Positions 1 to 5,671 are shown, counted from the stretch's first letter. The stretch: 7,325 nt of DNA from Aquifex sp. (GCA_015487405.1 WFPV01000051.1:1-7325), one strand, 5' to 3'. Made by a program: numbers and translations. The notes: generated by a model not told the origin, from the letters alone.

Positions 1-1029
1 ATAAAGCTTTCTAAATCCCAGATGAAAGAAGTCCTCGTTAAGGGAGCGGGTTGGGCTGTAAACTACGGATTTGGTTTTACCGAGGACCTACAGCACATAG
101 AAGGCTTCGGTGCTCTTCCCAATGCAGACCCGGATAAAGCCTCTAAGGAGGCTTACGATAGAGGCTCGGACGAACTGGGAACGGTAGGAAGCGGAAACCA
201 CTTTGTTGAGATACAAACGGTGGAAGAAATTTACGACGAGGATGCAGCTGAAAAGTTAGGTTTGTGGGAAGGTCAGGTCACAATAATGGTTCACAGCGGC
301 TCACGGGGATTCGGACACCAGGTATGCACCGATTATCTTAAGGTAGCCCTAAAGGCAGCAAAGAAATACGGCATAAAATTCCCGGACCCTCAACTCGCTT
401 GTGTCCCTTTTAACTCACCCGAGGGACAGGATTACTTTAGAGCCATGAACGCAGCAGCGAACTATGCCTTTGCAAACAGACAGATACTCGGATTCAAAAC
501 CGCGAACACTGTTAGGAAATTCCTCGGAATATCCTGGGAAGAGTTTGGCTACAGACTCATTTACGACCACGCTCACAACATAGCAAAAGTGGAAAAACAC
601 AAAGTAGGAAACAAAGAAGTAGAAGTAGTTGTTCACAGGAAAGGAGCTACCCGTGCTTTCCCTCCCTACAACCCTGAGGTTCCTCCAGCATACAGAGATA
701 TAGGACAACCAGTTATTATTCCCGGGGATATGGGAAGGGCTTCCTACCTGCTGGTTGGACAACCGAAGTCTATGGAGATGTCCTTCGGAACCGCCTGCCA
801 CGGGGCAGGAAGGGTTATGTCCAGAAGGAAAGCAAAACGGTTTGTCAAAGAGCACGGATTCGAAAAGGTTCTCGCAGGACTCGTAGTCGTTGCAAGGGGA
901 AAAGGTACTATTATGGAGGAAATTCCTCAGGCTTACAAGGACGTTTCGGAAGTGGTCAGGGTTATTGATGAACTCGGAATTGCAAAGATCGTTGCAAAAC
1001 TAAAACCTCTCGGAACGTTAAAGGGATAA
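1..1029 (+). CDS. rtcB: RNA-splicing ligase RtcB, C-terminal part (5' end outside window)
   Basis: RtcB joins RNA 2',3'-cyclic phosphate or 3'-phosphate ends to 5'-OH ends, using GTP and Mn2+, in tRNA splicing or RNA repair in the cytoplasm. The frame is open to base 1, so the gene is cut by the window edge; the ATG at 22 is internal. Counting from that Met, the visible motifs are GSGNHF (His60), HSGSRG (His91), DHAHNIAK (His185, Asn186), HRKGATRA (from His205) and GTACHGAGR (His260). The protein ends in a Lys-Gly pair. These fit the Pyrococcus horikoshii residues H203, H234, H329 and the guanylylated H404 with a constant offset of 143-144. About 136 N-terminal residues, including the Asp/Cys metal ligands, therefore lie upstream. 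The 3' end overlaps the convergent GGDEF gene by 12 bp. No archease gene is seen in the window. Confidence 0.96.
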   Translation: MKLSKSQMKEVLVKGAGWAVNYGFGFTEDLQHIEGFGALPNADPDKASKEAYDRGSDELGTVGSGNHFVEIQTVEEIYDEDAAEKLGLWEGQVTIMVHSGSRGFGHQVCTDYLKVALKAAKKYGIKFPDPQLACVPFNSPEGQDYFRAMNAAANYAFANRQILGFKTANTVRKFLGISWEEFGYRLIYDHAHNIAKVEKHKVGNKEVEVVVHRKGATRAFPPYNPEVPPAYRDIGQPVIIPGDMGRASYLLVGQPKSMEMSFGTACHGAGRVMSRRKAKRFVKEHGFEKVLAGLVVVARGKGTIMEEIPQAYKDVSEVVRVIDELGIAKIVAKLKPLGTLKG

Positions 1030-2343
1030 ATTTGTCCTGTAAACTTCCGTCCTGTTTCTCCCTTTTCTCTTAGCTTCGTAGAGAGCTATATCCGCTTTCT
1101 TTATTAACTCTTCCAAATCCTCGTAACCTCCAAAAGAGCTTACCCCCAAGCTAATTGTGAAATTTAGCCTTTCACCGTCAGGTAACTTTATGGTAGACAT
1201 TTCCACAATCTTCCTTATCTTTTCAGCCACCTTATAAGCTTGCTTAAGTTCTGTTTTTGGAAGAAGTATAATAAACTCTTCTCCTCCCCACCTTGCAATT
1301 ATATCAGAAGCCCTCACATTATTTTTAAGAATACTGGCAAGGAATTTTAAAACTACATCCCCGATATCGTGCCCGTAGGTGTCGTTAATTCTCTTAAAGT
1401 GGTCTATATCGAGCATAATTAGAGATAGAGGTTCATTGTACCTTTTAGCCTCGTTTATATTCTTTTTTGCTATCTCTAAGAACATCCTTCTGTTGTATAA
1501 ACCAGTCAGAGGATCAGTAAAAGCAAGGTTTTCAAAACTTTGTCGTTCCTTCTGGAGCTGACGAATGTGTTGGTCTAGGGACTCTACCATCTTTAATATA
1601 GCTACCTTTAACTCGTAAAGCTCATTTCTTTCTTCAGATTTCCTGATATTTTTTCTTAAAGTCTCTATATTAGAAAAATCTTTTTTACTGAATTTATTAG
1701 CTATTTTGCTAAGGAAGTTCAATTCCTTTACTGTATTACTGAAAAAGTGTACAGGTAGGTACATATTCACTAATGTGAACAACACGGCGAAAAGATAGAG
1801 TCCTCCTAATAATCCAGCATTTACGTGAAAGGTTTCGTAAAAGGCTACTTTGCCTATTACGCTTCCATCAAAGTATATCGGGTAAGTATAAACGAAAACT
1901 GGTCTTAAGAAATAGCCGTAAATTGAGTAAGTTTCGGTTTCCAGTGCAACCTCCAATAAATTTTTATCCTTAGGTATGTCTCCCTCTAGTGCAAAATGTT
2001 CAAAAATCACTTTTCCTTCCAAAAATTCTTCAAAATTTTTAAGAGTCTTCCTCAAAAGGTTTATATCGTAAATGAAAACAATTTTAAGATTATTAACTTC
2101 TTTAATGAAAAGTGAAAGTGCTTTGAAAGCTTGTAAATCATCTTTAGCGAACTCATCCTTTGCGAGAGAAAACTGTCTGCCAAAGGTATAAAGGTTTAAA
2201 ATCCTTTCGTACTCATTGTGACCTTCGATTTGAGCGAGTTGTTTAAAAGTAAAAAATGTAATTATCGAGTACAAAGTTATAATTATTGTTGAAGATATGA
2301 AAGTATAAAGAGTAATCCTTCGCTTTAAACTCATTAGAATCAC
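1018..2343 (-). CDS. Membrane-bound diguanylate cyclase with extracytoplasmic sensor (GGDEF protein)
   Basis: It is predicted to make the second messenger c-di-GMP from two GTP. Order of parts in 441 residues: transmembrane helix at ~11-33; an extracytoplasmic region of ~140 residues whose end (YTYPIYFDG...VIGKV, ~152-166) resembles a Cache-type sensor; a second helix at ~177-199; a charged linker, probably HAMP-like or coiled-coil, at ~200-270; and a GGDEF domain at ~272-436. The GGDEF domain has DPLTGLYNRR (277-286), Asp312 in LDIDHFK, the active-site GGEEF (353-357) and an RxxD inhibitory I-site (RASD, 344-347) five residues before it. All catalytic signatures are present, so it is probably active and product-inhibited. 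No EAL or HD-GYP partner is visible. The longest frame starts with GTG at 2343. The ATG at codon 4 (2334-2332) is equally plausible, and neither has a clear Shine-Dalgarno sequence. Confidence 0.93.
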   Translation of the reverse strand: MILMSLKRRITLYTFISSTIIITLYSIITFFTFKQLAQIEGHNEYERILNLYTFGRQFSLAKDEFAKDDLQAFKALSLFIKEVNNLKIVFIYDINLLRKTLKNFEEFLEGKVIFEHFALEGDIPKDKNLLEVALETETYSIYGYFLRPVFVYTYPIYFDGSVIGKVAFYETFHVNAGLLGGLYLFAVLFTLVNMYLPVHFFSNTVKELNFLSKIANKFSKKDFSNIETLRKNIRKSEERNELYELKVAILKMVESLDQHIRQLQKERQSFENLAFTDPLTGLYNRRMFLEIAKKNINEAKRYNEPLSLIMLDIDHFKRINDTYGHDIGDVVLKFLASILKNNVRASDIIARWGGEEFIILLPKTELKQAYKVAEKIRKIVEMSTIKLPDGERLNFTISLGVSSFGGYEDLEELIKKADIALYEAKRKGRNRTEVYRTNLSL

Positions 2344-2349
2344 TAAAGT

Positions 2350-2355
2350 ATTATA
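2350..2355 (-). promoter_or_regulatory. Probable -10 box for the GGDEF gene
   Basis: The minus strand reads TATAAT here, a perfect -10 consensus. It ends six bases before the GTG at 2343, so transcription would begin at or near that GTG. The transcript would then be leaderless on GTG or carry a leader of about 9-10 nt before the ATG at codon 4. No good -35 hexamer stands at 16-18 bp (TTCTAC at 2378-2373 is poor). The same bases read TATAAA on the plus strand (2352-2357) and could also serve nadD, so the 44-bp gap may work in both directions. This is inferred from sequence only. Confidence 0.45.
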
Positions 2356-2387
2356 AATCTAAGAGTCAGGGGGTAGAATGTAAAGCT

Positions 2388-2981
2388 ATGAAAATTGTTT
2401 TCGGCGGGAGTTTTGACCCGGTTCACATCGGACACATAATCCTTACAAGGGATATTAAGGAAATACTTGGAGCAAGGGAGGTCATTTTTGTCCCTACGGC
2501 ACAAGCGCCTCTCAAAGATAAGCATAGAGCTTCTCCCAACGACAGACTCAATATGCTAAAACTTGCCCTAGAGGGAGAAGAAGGTTTCACCCTTGAAGAT
2601 TATGAAATAAAAAGAGGGGGTATATCTTATACAGTATTCACTCTTGAGTATCTAACCGAGAAACATAAAGGAGAAGAGCTCTACCTACTGCTTGGTAGTG
2701 ATAGCTTTTTAAGATTTCATCTATGGAAGGAGCCCATAAAGATTCTCCGCATGGTTAAGATTGTGGTGGTCGACAGGGAGGGCAAATTGAAGGAAGTGGA
2801 GAAGTATATAAACGACAAGTTTAGAGAGTACAAAGATAGAATACTTTTACTCAAAACGAGAAGAGTAGATATATCTTCAACAGAAATACGAGAAAGAATT
2901 AGGCAAGGAAAGAGCATCTACTGCTTAGTTCCAGAAAAGGTAGAAAAGTATATAAAAGAAAGAGGGCTTTACAGGGAGTAG
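2388..2981 (+). CDS. nadD: Nicotinate-nucleotide adenylyltransferase
   Basis: NadD transfers AMP from ATP to nicotinate mononucleotide, giving deamido-NAD, the step before NAD synthetase in the cytoplasm. The 197-residue length is normal for the family. The nucleotidyltransferase signature GGSFDPVHIGH lies at 6-16, with the paired histidines His13 and His16. A PLKDKHRASP stretch at 41-50 stands where substrate-binding residues are found, GSD is at 103-105, and the C-terminal ISSTEIRERI motif is at 162-171. The ATG at 2388 gives the N-terminus expected for the family (a hydrophobic strand running into the signature). Its ribosome site is poor: the nearest G-rich run, AGGGGGT at 2368-2374, is 13 bases away. 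The gene stands alone, divergent from the GGDEF gene and convergent with the rhomboid gene, with only 2 bp between stop codons. Confidence 0.96.
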   Translation: MKIVFGGSFDPVHIGHIILTRDIKEILGAREVIFVPTAQAPLKDKHRASPNDRLNMLKLALEGEEGFTLEDYEIKRGGISYTVFTLEYLTEKHKGEELYLLLGSDSFLRFHLWKEPIKILRMVKIVVVDREGKLKEVEKYINDKFREYKDRILLLKTRRVDISSTEIRERIRQGKSIYCLVPEKVEKYIKERGLYRE

Positions 2982-2983
2982 TC

Positions 2984-3652
2984 TCAGAGGTAACTATCCC
3001 TTCTTTTGTAGAAGAGATCTACAAGGTAATATCCAGCCAAAAATCCCCCTATATGAGCGTACCACGCCACTCCACCGTATCCTATAAAGGGGAGCGTAAT
3101 AATCCCGTTCAGTATCTGAACAAAGAACCATATACCTATAAAAACCAGTGCCGGAAGTTCCATAAGTGTTAGGAAGAAAAACACGGGCACCAGGGCTATT
3201 ACCCGAGCGTTGGGAAACATCTTCATATAAGCACCCAGGACCCCGCTAATCGCTCCGCTCGCACCGACCATAGGAACGTTCGCACCGCCGAAGGCTAAAC
3301 TTATAATTGTTTGTGTTATAGCCGCTCCAAGCCCTGCAAGGATATAAAAAATTATGTATCTAAATTTACCTAACTTATCTTCTACATTGTCTCCAAAAAC
3401 CCATAGAAACCACATATTTCCAATGATGTGGCCCCAACTGCCATGCAGAAACATGTGAGTTAGAAGTGTGTGAGGTTTTTCCGTCAGTTCTGCCGGGACT
3501 AAACCCCACTGACGAAGAAAGATTTCAAAGAGTCTAGGGTCTTCCCTCAAAAGGCTCCATTCATACAACCATATAAGGGAACAGAGAAGTATTATTGTTA
3601 AATTAACTACGGGAAAACTGTGGGATGGATTTACGTCTTTTAGGGGAATCAT
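2984..3652 (-). CDS. Rhomboid-family intramembrane serine protease
   Basis: Rhomboids cleave membrane proteins within or next to a transmembrane segment. The 222-residue protein is strongly hydrophobic, with about six predicted helices (roughly 17-33, 74-92, 97-120, 127-145, 150-182, 196-214). The catalytic dyad is visible: Ser132 in GASGAISG and His200 in AHIGGFLAG. The HxxxN pair His75/Asn79 matches the oxyanion-hole residues His150/Asn154 of E. coli GlpG. The start MIPLKD...P..SFPVVN is typical of a large bacterial rhomboid group, which fixes the ATG at 3652. No Shine-Dalgarno sequence precedes that ATG, and a promoter lies almost on top of it, so the mRNA may be nearly leaderless. It lacks the extra N-terminal cytoplasmic domain of GlpG. 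The substrate is unknown, and neighbouring genes give no hint. Confidence 0.94.
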   Translation of the reverse strand: MIPLKDVNPSHSFPVVNLTIILLCSLIWLYEWSLLREDPRLFEIFLRQWGLVPAELTEKPHTLLTHMFLHGSWGHIIGNMWFLWVFGDNVEDKLGKFRYIIFYILAGLGAAITQTIISLAFGGANVPMVGASGAISGVLGAYMKMFPNARVIALVPVFFFLTLMELPALVFIGIWFFVQILNGIITLPFIGYGGVAWYAHIGGFLAGYYLVDLFYKRRDSYL

Positions 3653-3663
3653 AGTATTAGAGT

Positions 3664-3693
3664 ATTTTACGCCCTTGAGCTGTACACTGTAAA
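3664..3693 (-). promoter_or_regulatory. Probable promoter of the rhomboid gene
   Basis: On the minus strand TTTACA (3693-3688) and TAAAAT (3669-3664) are separated by 18 bp, each one mismatch from the sigma-70 consensus. Transcription would start around 3657, leaving a leader of about 4-6 nt before the ATG at 3652. The -35 hexamer lies inside the spacer of the tRNA-Gly promoter on the other strand. The two polymerases should therefore exclude each other. Sequence inference only. Confidence 0.5.
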
Positions 3694-3703
3694 GAGTTAT
3701 AAT
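3675..3703 (+). promoter_or_regulatory. Promoter of tRNA-Gly
   Basis: TTGAGC (3675-3680) and TATAAT (3698-3703) are separated by exactly 17 bp. This is a strong sigma-70-type promoter with a perfect -10 box. The tRNA begins at 3713, nine bases beyond the -10 box, so the expected start near 3710 leaves a 5' leader of only a few nucleotides. The spacer holds the near-repeat TGTACA/TGTAAA (3681-3686 and 3688-3693); the second copy is the complement of the rhomboid -35 box. Confidence 0.7.
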
Positions 3704-3712
3704 AATTATTTA

Positions 3713-3787
3713 GCGGGCGTAGCTCAGTGGTAGAGCGGCTGCTTGCCATGCAGCAGGTCGCGGGTTCGAGTCCCGTCGCCCGCTCCA
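3713..3787 (+). tRNA. tRNA-Gly (anticodon GCC)
   Basis: The 75-base sequence folds into a full cloverleaf. The acceptor stem is GCGGGCG (3713-3719) with CGCCCGC (3777-3783). The D stem is GCTC/GAGC, the anticodon stem GCTGC/GCAGC with loop TTGCCAT, and the T stem GCGGG/CCCGT with loop TTCGAGT. The anticodon GCC is at 3745-3747 and reads GGC and GGT codons. The discriminator base is T (3784), and C35, C36 and U73 are the known glycine identity elements in bacteria. CCA is encoded at 3785-3787. The stems are rich in G-C pairs, as expected for a thermophile. The gene stands alone, not in a tRNA cluster, and converges on the small membrane protein gene five bases downstream. No intrinsic terminator is visible, only a T-rich stretch after CCA. 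Confidence 0.98.
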
Positions 3788-3792
3788 TAAAA

Positions 3793-4041
3793 CTAATCCT
3801 TTAATTTTTCGTGAATATCCTTTAGTGTTTTCCTTATATCCATAAGCACGTATACGGTAAAGCTTGAAAAGATAAGGATTCCGAAACCGAAAATAACAAC
3901 AATTGTTGCCCAAAATAAACCATCCTTGTAATCGGGTATCAGTTTGTACACCACAAAGGCTAATACAATAACTAATAAAAAACCGAGGAGGACGAAGGCA
4001 TCGATTAGAGTTTCTCCAAGTTTCAGAATTAAGTTTTTCAA
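3793..4041 (-). CDS. Small two-helix membrane protein of unknown function
   Basis: I do not recognise this 82-residue protein. It has two strongly hydrophobic segments, at about 14-34 and 43-68, joined by a short polar loop (LIPDYKDGL). A short amphipathic N-terminus precedes them, and the Lys-rich tail (DIRKTLKDIHEKLKD) looks amphipathic or coiled-coil. The basic ends suggest both termini are in the cytoplasm. The start is a TTG (4041-4039), supported by GGGGAGG on the same strand nine bases upstream (4057-4051), which is the best ribosome site on the minus strand of this window. The gene is transcribed towards the tRNA-Gly gene, so read-through would make antisense tRNA. It is divergent from the fbp run, with 77 bp between. 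It looks like a real gene because of the good ribosome site and coherent membrane topology. Confidence 0.75.
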   Translation of the reverse strand: MKNLILKLGETLIDAFVLLGFLLVIVLAFVVYKLIPDYKDGLFWATIVVIFGFGILIFSSFTVYVLMDIRKTLKDIHEKLKD

Positions 4042-4050
4042 AATCTTTAC

Positions 4051-4057
4051 CCTCCCC
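4051..4057 (-). promoter_or_regulatory. Ribosome binding site selecting a TTG start
   Basis: The minus strand reads GGGGAGG, followed by nine bases and then TTG. There is no ATG or GTG at a suitable distance in this frame, so this site decides the start of the small membrane protein. Confidence 0.7.
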
Positions 4058-4078
4058 GTTATTATTATCTAAATACAG

Positions 4079-4084
4079 TATAAT
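4079..4084 (+). promoter_or_regulatory. Probable -10 box for the fbp-murJ run
   Basis: A perfect TATAAT stands in the 77-bp gap between divergent genes. It would start transcripts near 4091, with a leader of about 28 nt that includes GGAGG (4107-4111), seven bases before the ATG at 4119. No convincing -35 hexamer is seen at 16-18 bp. The gap is AT-rich on both strands, with several TATA-like words that could also serve the minus-strand gene. Confidence 0.45.
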
Positions 4085-4118
4085 ATATCTTCCCTAAGCA
4101 GCATACGGAGGTAAAGGT

Positions 4119-4502
4119 ATGGAACTGTGGGTAAAGATAAACGGGGAAAAGAAAAAATACCAAGGCTCTTTCGGTGTGGTAATGGAAAACCTCATTAAAG
4201 ATGGTAAAGGGAAAGAAGTGCAAATCCTCTGCATGCACGCATCTCCAAGAGAAAGGAGGAGGTGGAAAAGGGAATACAGGTGGTACGACAAAGATATATT
4301 AAAGACCGCTTCCGCAATAGCGAGGTGGTTTTATCTAAGGGATTACAGAAAGATTAGAAGGAGAATTAAGGAGCTTAAAAAGAGAGCTAAATACATTGTA
4401 AAGGGTGAGATTTATTACAACTCTAAGATAATGAAAGAAGTTGAAGCTCTTAAAGAGAAGTTATCTGAAATCGAAAAGAAACTTGAAGAACTTAAGGTAT
4501 AA
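4119..4502 (+). CDS. Hypothetical basic protein with C-terminal coiled coil
   Basis: I do not recognise this 127-residue protein. It is highly charged and very basic, with no signal peptide or membrane segment, so it is probably cytoplasmic. The N-terminal ~40 residues look like beta strands (ELWVKING, KKYQGSFGVV, EVQILCMHA). The middle (44-92) is rich in Arg, Lys and aromatic residues (RERRRWKREYRWY; YRKIRRRIKELKKR). The last ~25 residues (103-127) form a likely coiled coil of Lys/Glu/Leu heptads. The Arg/aromatic-rich middle would suit nucleic-acid or ribosome binding, but that is only a guess. GGAGG (4107-4111) supports the ATG. It is the first gene of a run with fbp, which starts 14 bases after its stop, and the fbp ribosome site AAGGAGG (4501-4507) overlaps its TAA codon. 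Confidence 0.8.
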   Translation: MELWVKINGEKKKYQGSFGVVMENLIKDGKGKEVQILCMHASPRERRRWKREYRWYDKDILKTASAIARWFYLRDYRKIRRRIKELKKRAKYIVKGEIYYNSKIMKEVEALKEKLSEIEKKLEELKV

Positions 4503-4516
4503 GGAGGGGTGTAGAT

Positions 4517-5665
4517 ATGAAGGTTACGCTGAGCGTAATTAAGGCGGATATCGGGGGGTTTGTTGGACACTCAAGCACCCATCCAGAGGTTGTTAACGCA
4601 GTTAAAGAACACGTTGAAAAGGAAGTAGAAAAGGGAAATCTAATAGACAGTGATATACTTACCTGCGGTGACGATATAGCCATAGTAATGACCCACACCC
4701 ACGGGGTAGACGCGGAGCTCGTCCACAAGATTGCTTGGGACGCCTTTATGAAAGGAACTGAGGTTGCAAAGAAGTTAAAACTTTACGGAGCGGGACAGGA
4801 CCTCCTCACGGACACTTTCAGCGGAAACGTTAAGGGAATGGGTCCCGGCGTTGCGGAAATGGAGTTTGAAGAGAGACCTTCAGAGCCCGTCATAGTGTTC
4901 TTCGCGGATAAAACCTCTCCCAGTGCATGGAACTTGCCCCTTTACGAGATGTTCGCTGACCCTATGAACACCGCAGGTCTCGTAATAGACCCCAAGATGC
5001 ACGAAGGATTTACCTTTGAAATCCTTGACGTTTATACAGGAAAGGCTGTAAAGCTCAACACCCCCGCAGAACTTTACGACCTCTTGGCTCTTATAGGTTC
5101 CGTAGGAAAATACGTTGTTAAGAACGTATACAGAAACTACGACGGAGAAATTGCGGCTACCGCTTCCACTCAAAGACTTTCTCTCATTGCGGGCCAATAC
5201 GTAGGAAAGGATGACCCCGTTCTCATAGTGAGAGCCCAAAGCGGATTCCCTGCGGTAGGAGAAATCTTAGAACCTTTCGCGAGACCATGGATTGTTGAGG
5301 GATGGATGAGAGGTTCCCACAATGGACCTCTAATGCCCGTTTCCTTTGAAGACGCAAAACCCTCCAGATTCGACGGACCTCCCAGAGTGATCGGTGCAGG
5401 ATACCAGCTCGCGGAAGGAAAGCTCATAGGACCCGCGGATATGTTCAAGGATCCTGCCTTTGACAAGGCGAGACAGGTCGCCCAAGATATGGCAGACATA
5501 CTTAGAAGACAAGGAATCTTTGAACCCCACAGACTTCCCGCAGAAGAAATGGAATACACCACCCTTCCGAAAGTTCTCAAAAAGCTTGAAAATAGGTTCT
5601 ACAACACCGAGGAAGTTGAGAAGTTATCCGATGACCAAAAAATAGAGAAAGAAGATATGGACTGA
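4517..5665 (+). CDS. fbp: Archaeal-type fructose-1,6-bisphosphate aldolase/phosphatase (class V FBPase)
   Basis: This enzyme family makes fructose-6-phosphate irreversibly from triose phosphates. One active site first condenses dihydroxyacetone phosphate with glyceraldehyde-3-phosphate and then removes the C1 phosphate of fructose-1,6-bisphosphate. It occurs in archaea and deep-branching bacteria and acts in gluconeogenesis. The 382-residue length is usual. Metal-site residues are visible early (Asp11, His18, Asp52, Asp53). Tyr228 and Lys231 in QYVGK match the catalytic Tyr229 and Schiff-base Lys232 of characterised archaeal enzymes, and Tyr347 matches Tyr348 of the phosphatase conformation. 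WIVEGWMRGSHNGPLMPV (258-275) is the family hallmark. Both activities should therefore be intact. The start is fixed by AAGGAGG (4501-4507) nine bases before the ATG. The acidic, Lys-rich tail (~364-382) is probably disordered. It follows the small basic protein gene and runs into murJ. Confidence 0.97.
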   Translation: MKVTLSVIKADIGGFVGHSSTHPEVVNAVKEHVEKEVEKGNLIDSDILTCGDDIAIVMTHTHGVDAELVHKIAWDAFMKGTEVAKKLKLYGAGQDLLTDTFSGNVKGMGPGVAEMEFEERPSEPVIVFFADKTSPSAWNLPLYEMFADPMNTAGLVIDPKMHEGFTFEILDVYTGKAVKLNTPAELYDLLALIGSVGKYVVKNVYRNYDGEIAATASTQRLSLIAGQYVGKDDPVLIVRAQSGFPAVGEILEPFARPWIVEGWMRGSHNGPLMPVSFEDAKPSRFDGPPRVIGAGYQLAEGKLIGPADMFKDPAFDKARQVAQDMADILRRQGIFEPHRLPAEEMEYTTLPKVLKKLENRFYNTEEVEKLSDDQKIEKEDMD

Positions 5666-5671
5666 TACTTT

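Noticed and set aside
22..24. ATG as the true start of RtcB
   Set aside because: The frame stays open to base 1, and motif offsets to the archaeal enzyme show ~136 residues are missing, so this Met is internal.
415..855. 146-codon minus-strand open frame inside rtcB
   Set aside because: It lies wholly antisense to conserved RtcB motifs, has no recognisable domain, and is low-complexity in places.
1379..1561. Plus-strand 60-codon open frame within the GGDEF gene
   Set aside because: It is antisense to the conserved GGDEF core, with no ribosome site and no plausible product.
3713..3787. Reading the tRNA as tRNA-Ala
   Set aside because: The GCTTGCCATGC stretch can suggest TGC by eye, but stem alignment puts GCC at positions 34-36, and U73 with C35/C36 are glycine identity elements.
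3788..3812. Intrinsic terminator after tRNA-Gly
   Set aside because: There is a T-rich stretch but no inverted repeat before it. The T run lies in the 3' coding end of the convergent gene.
3710..3913. Minus-strand open frame of 67 codons crossing the tRNA
   Set aside because: Its C-terminal half is the antisense of tRNA-Gly, giving the well-known spurious peptide type (GRRDSNPRP...LPLSYAR), and the rest is an out-of-frame reading of the small membrane protein gene.
4880..5580. Long minus-strand open frames inside fbp
   Set aside because: They are antisense to a strongly conserved enzyme gene and overlap each other in different frames, with no supporting ribosome site or family match.
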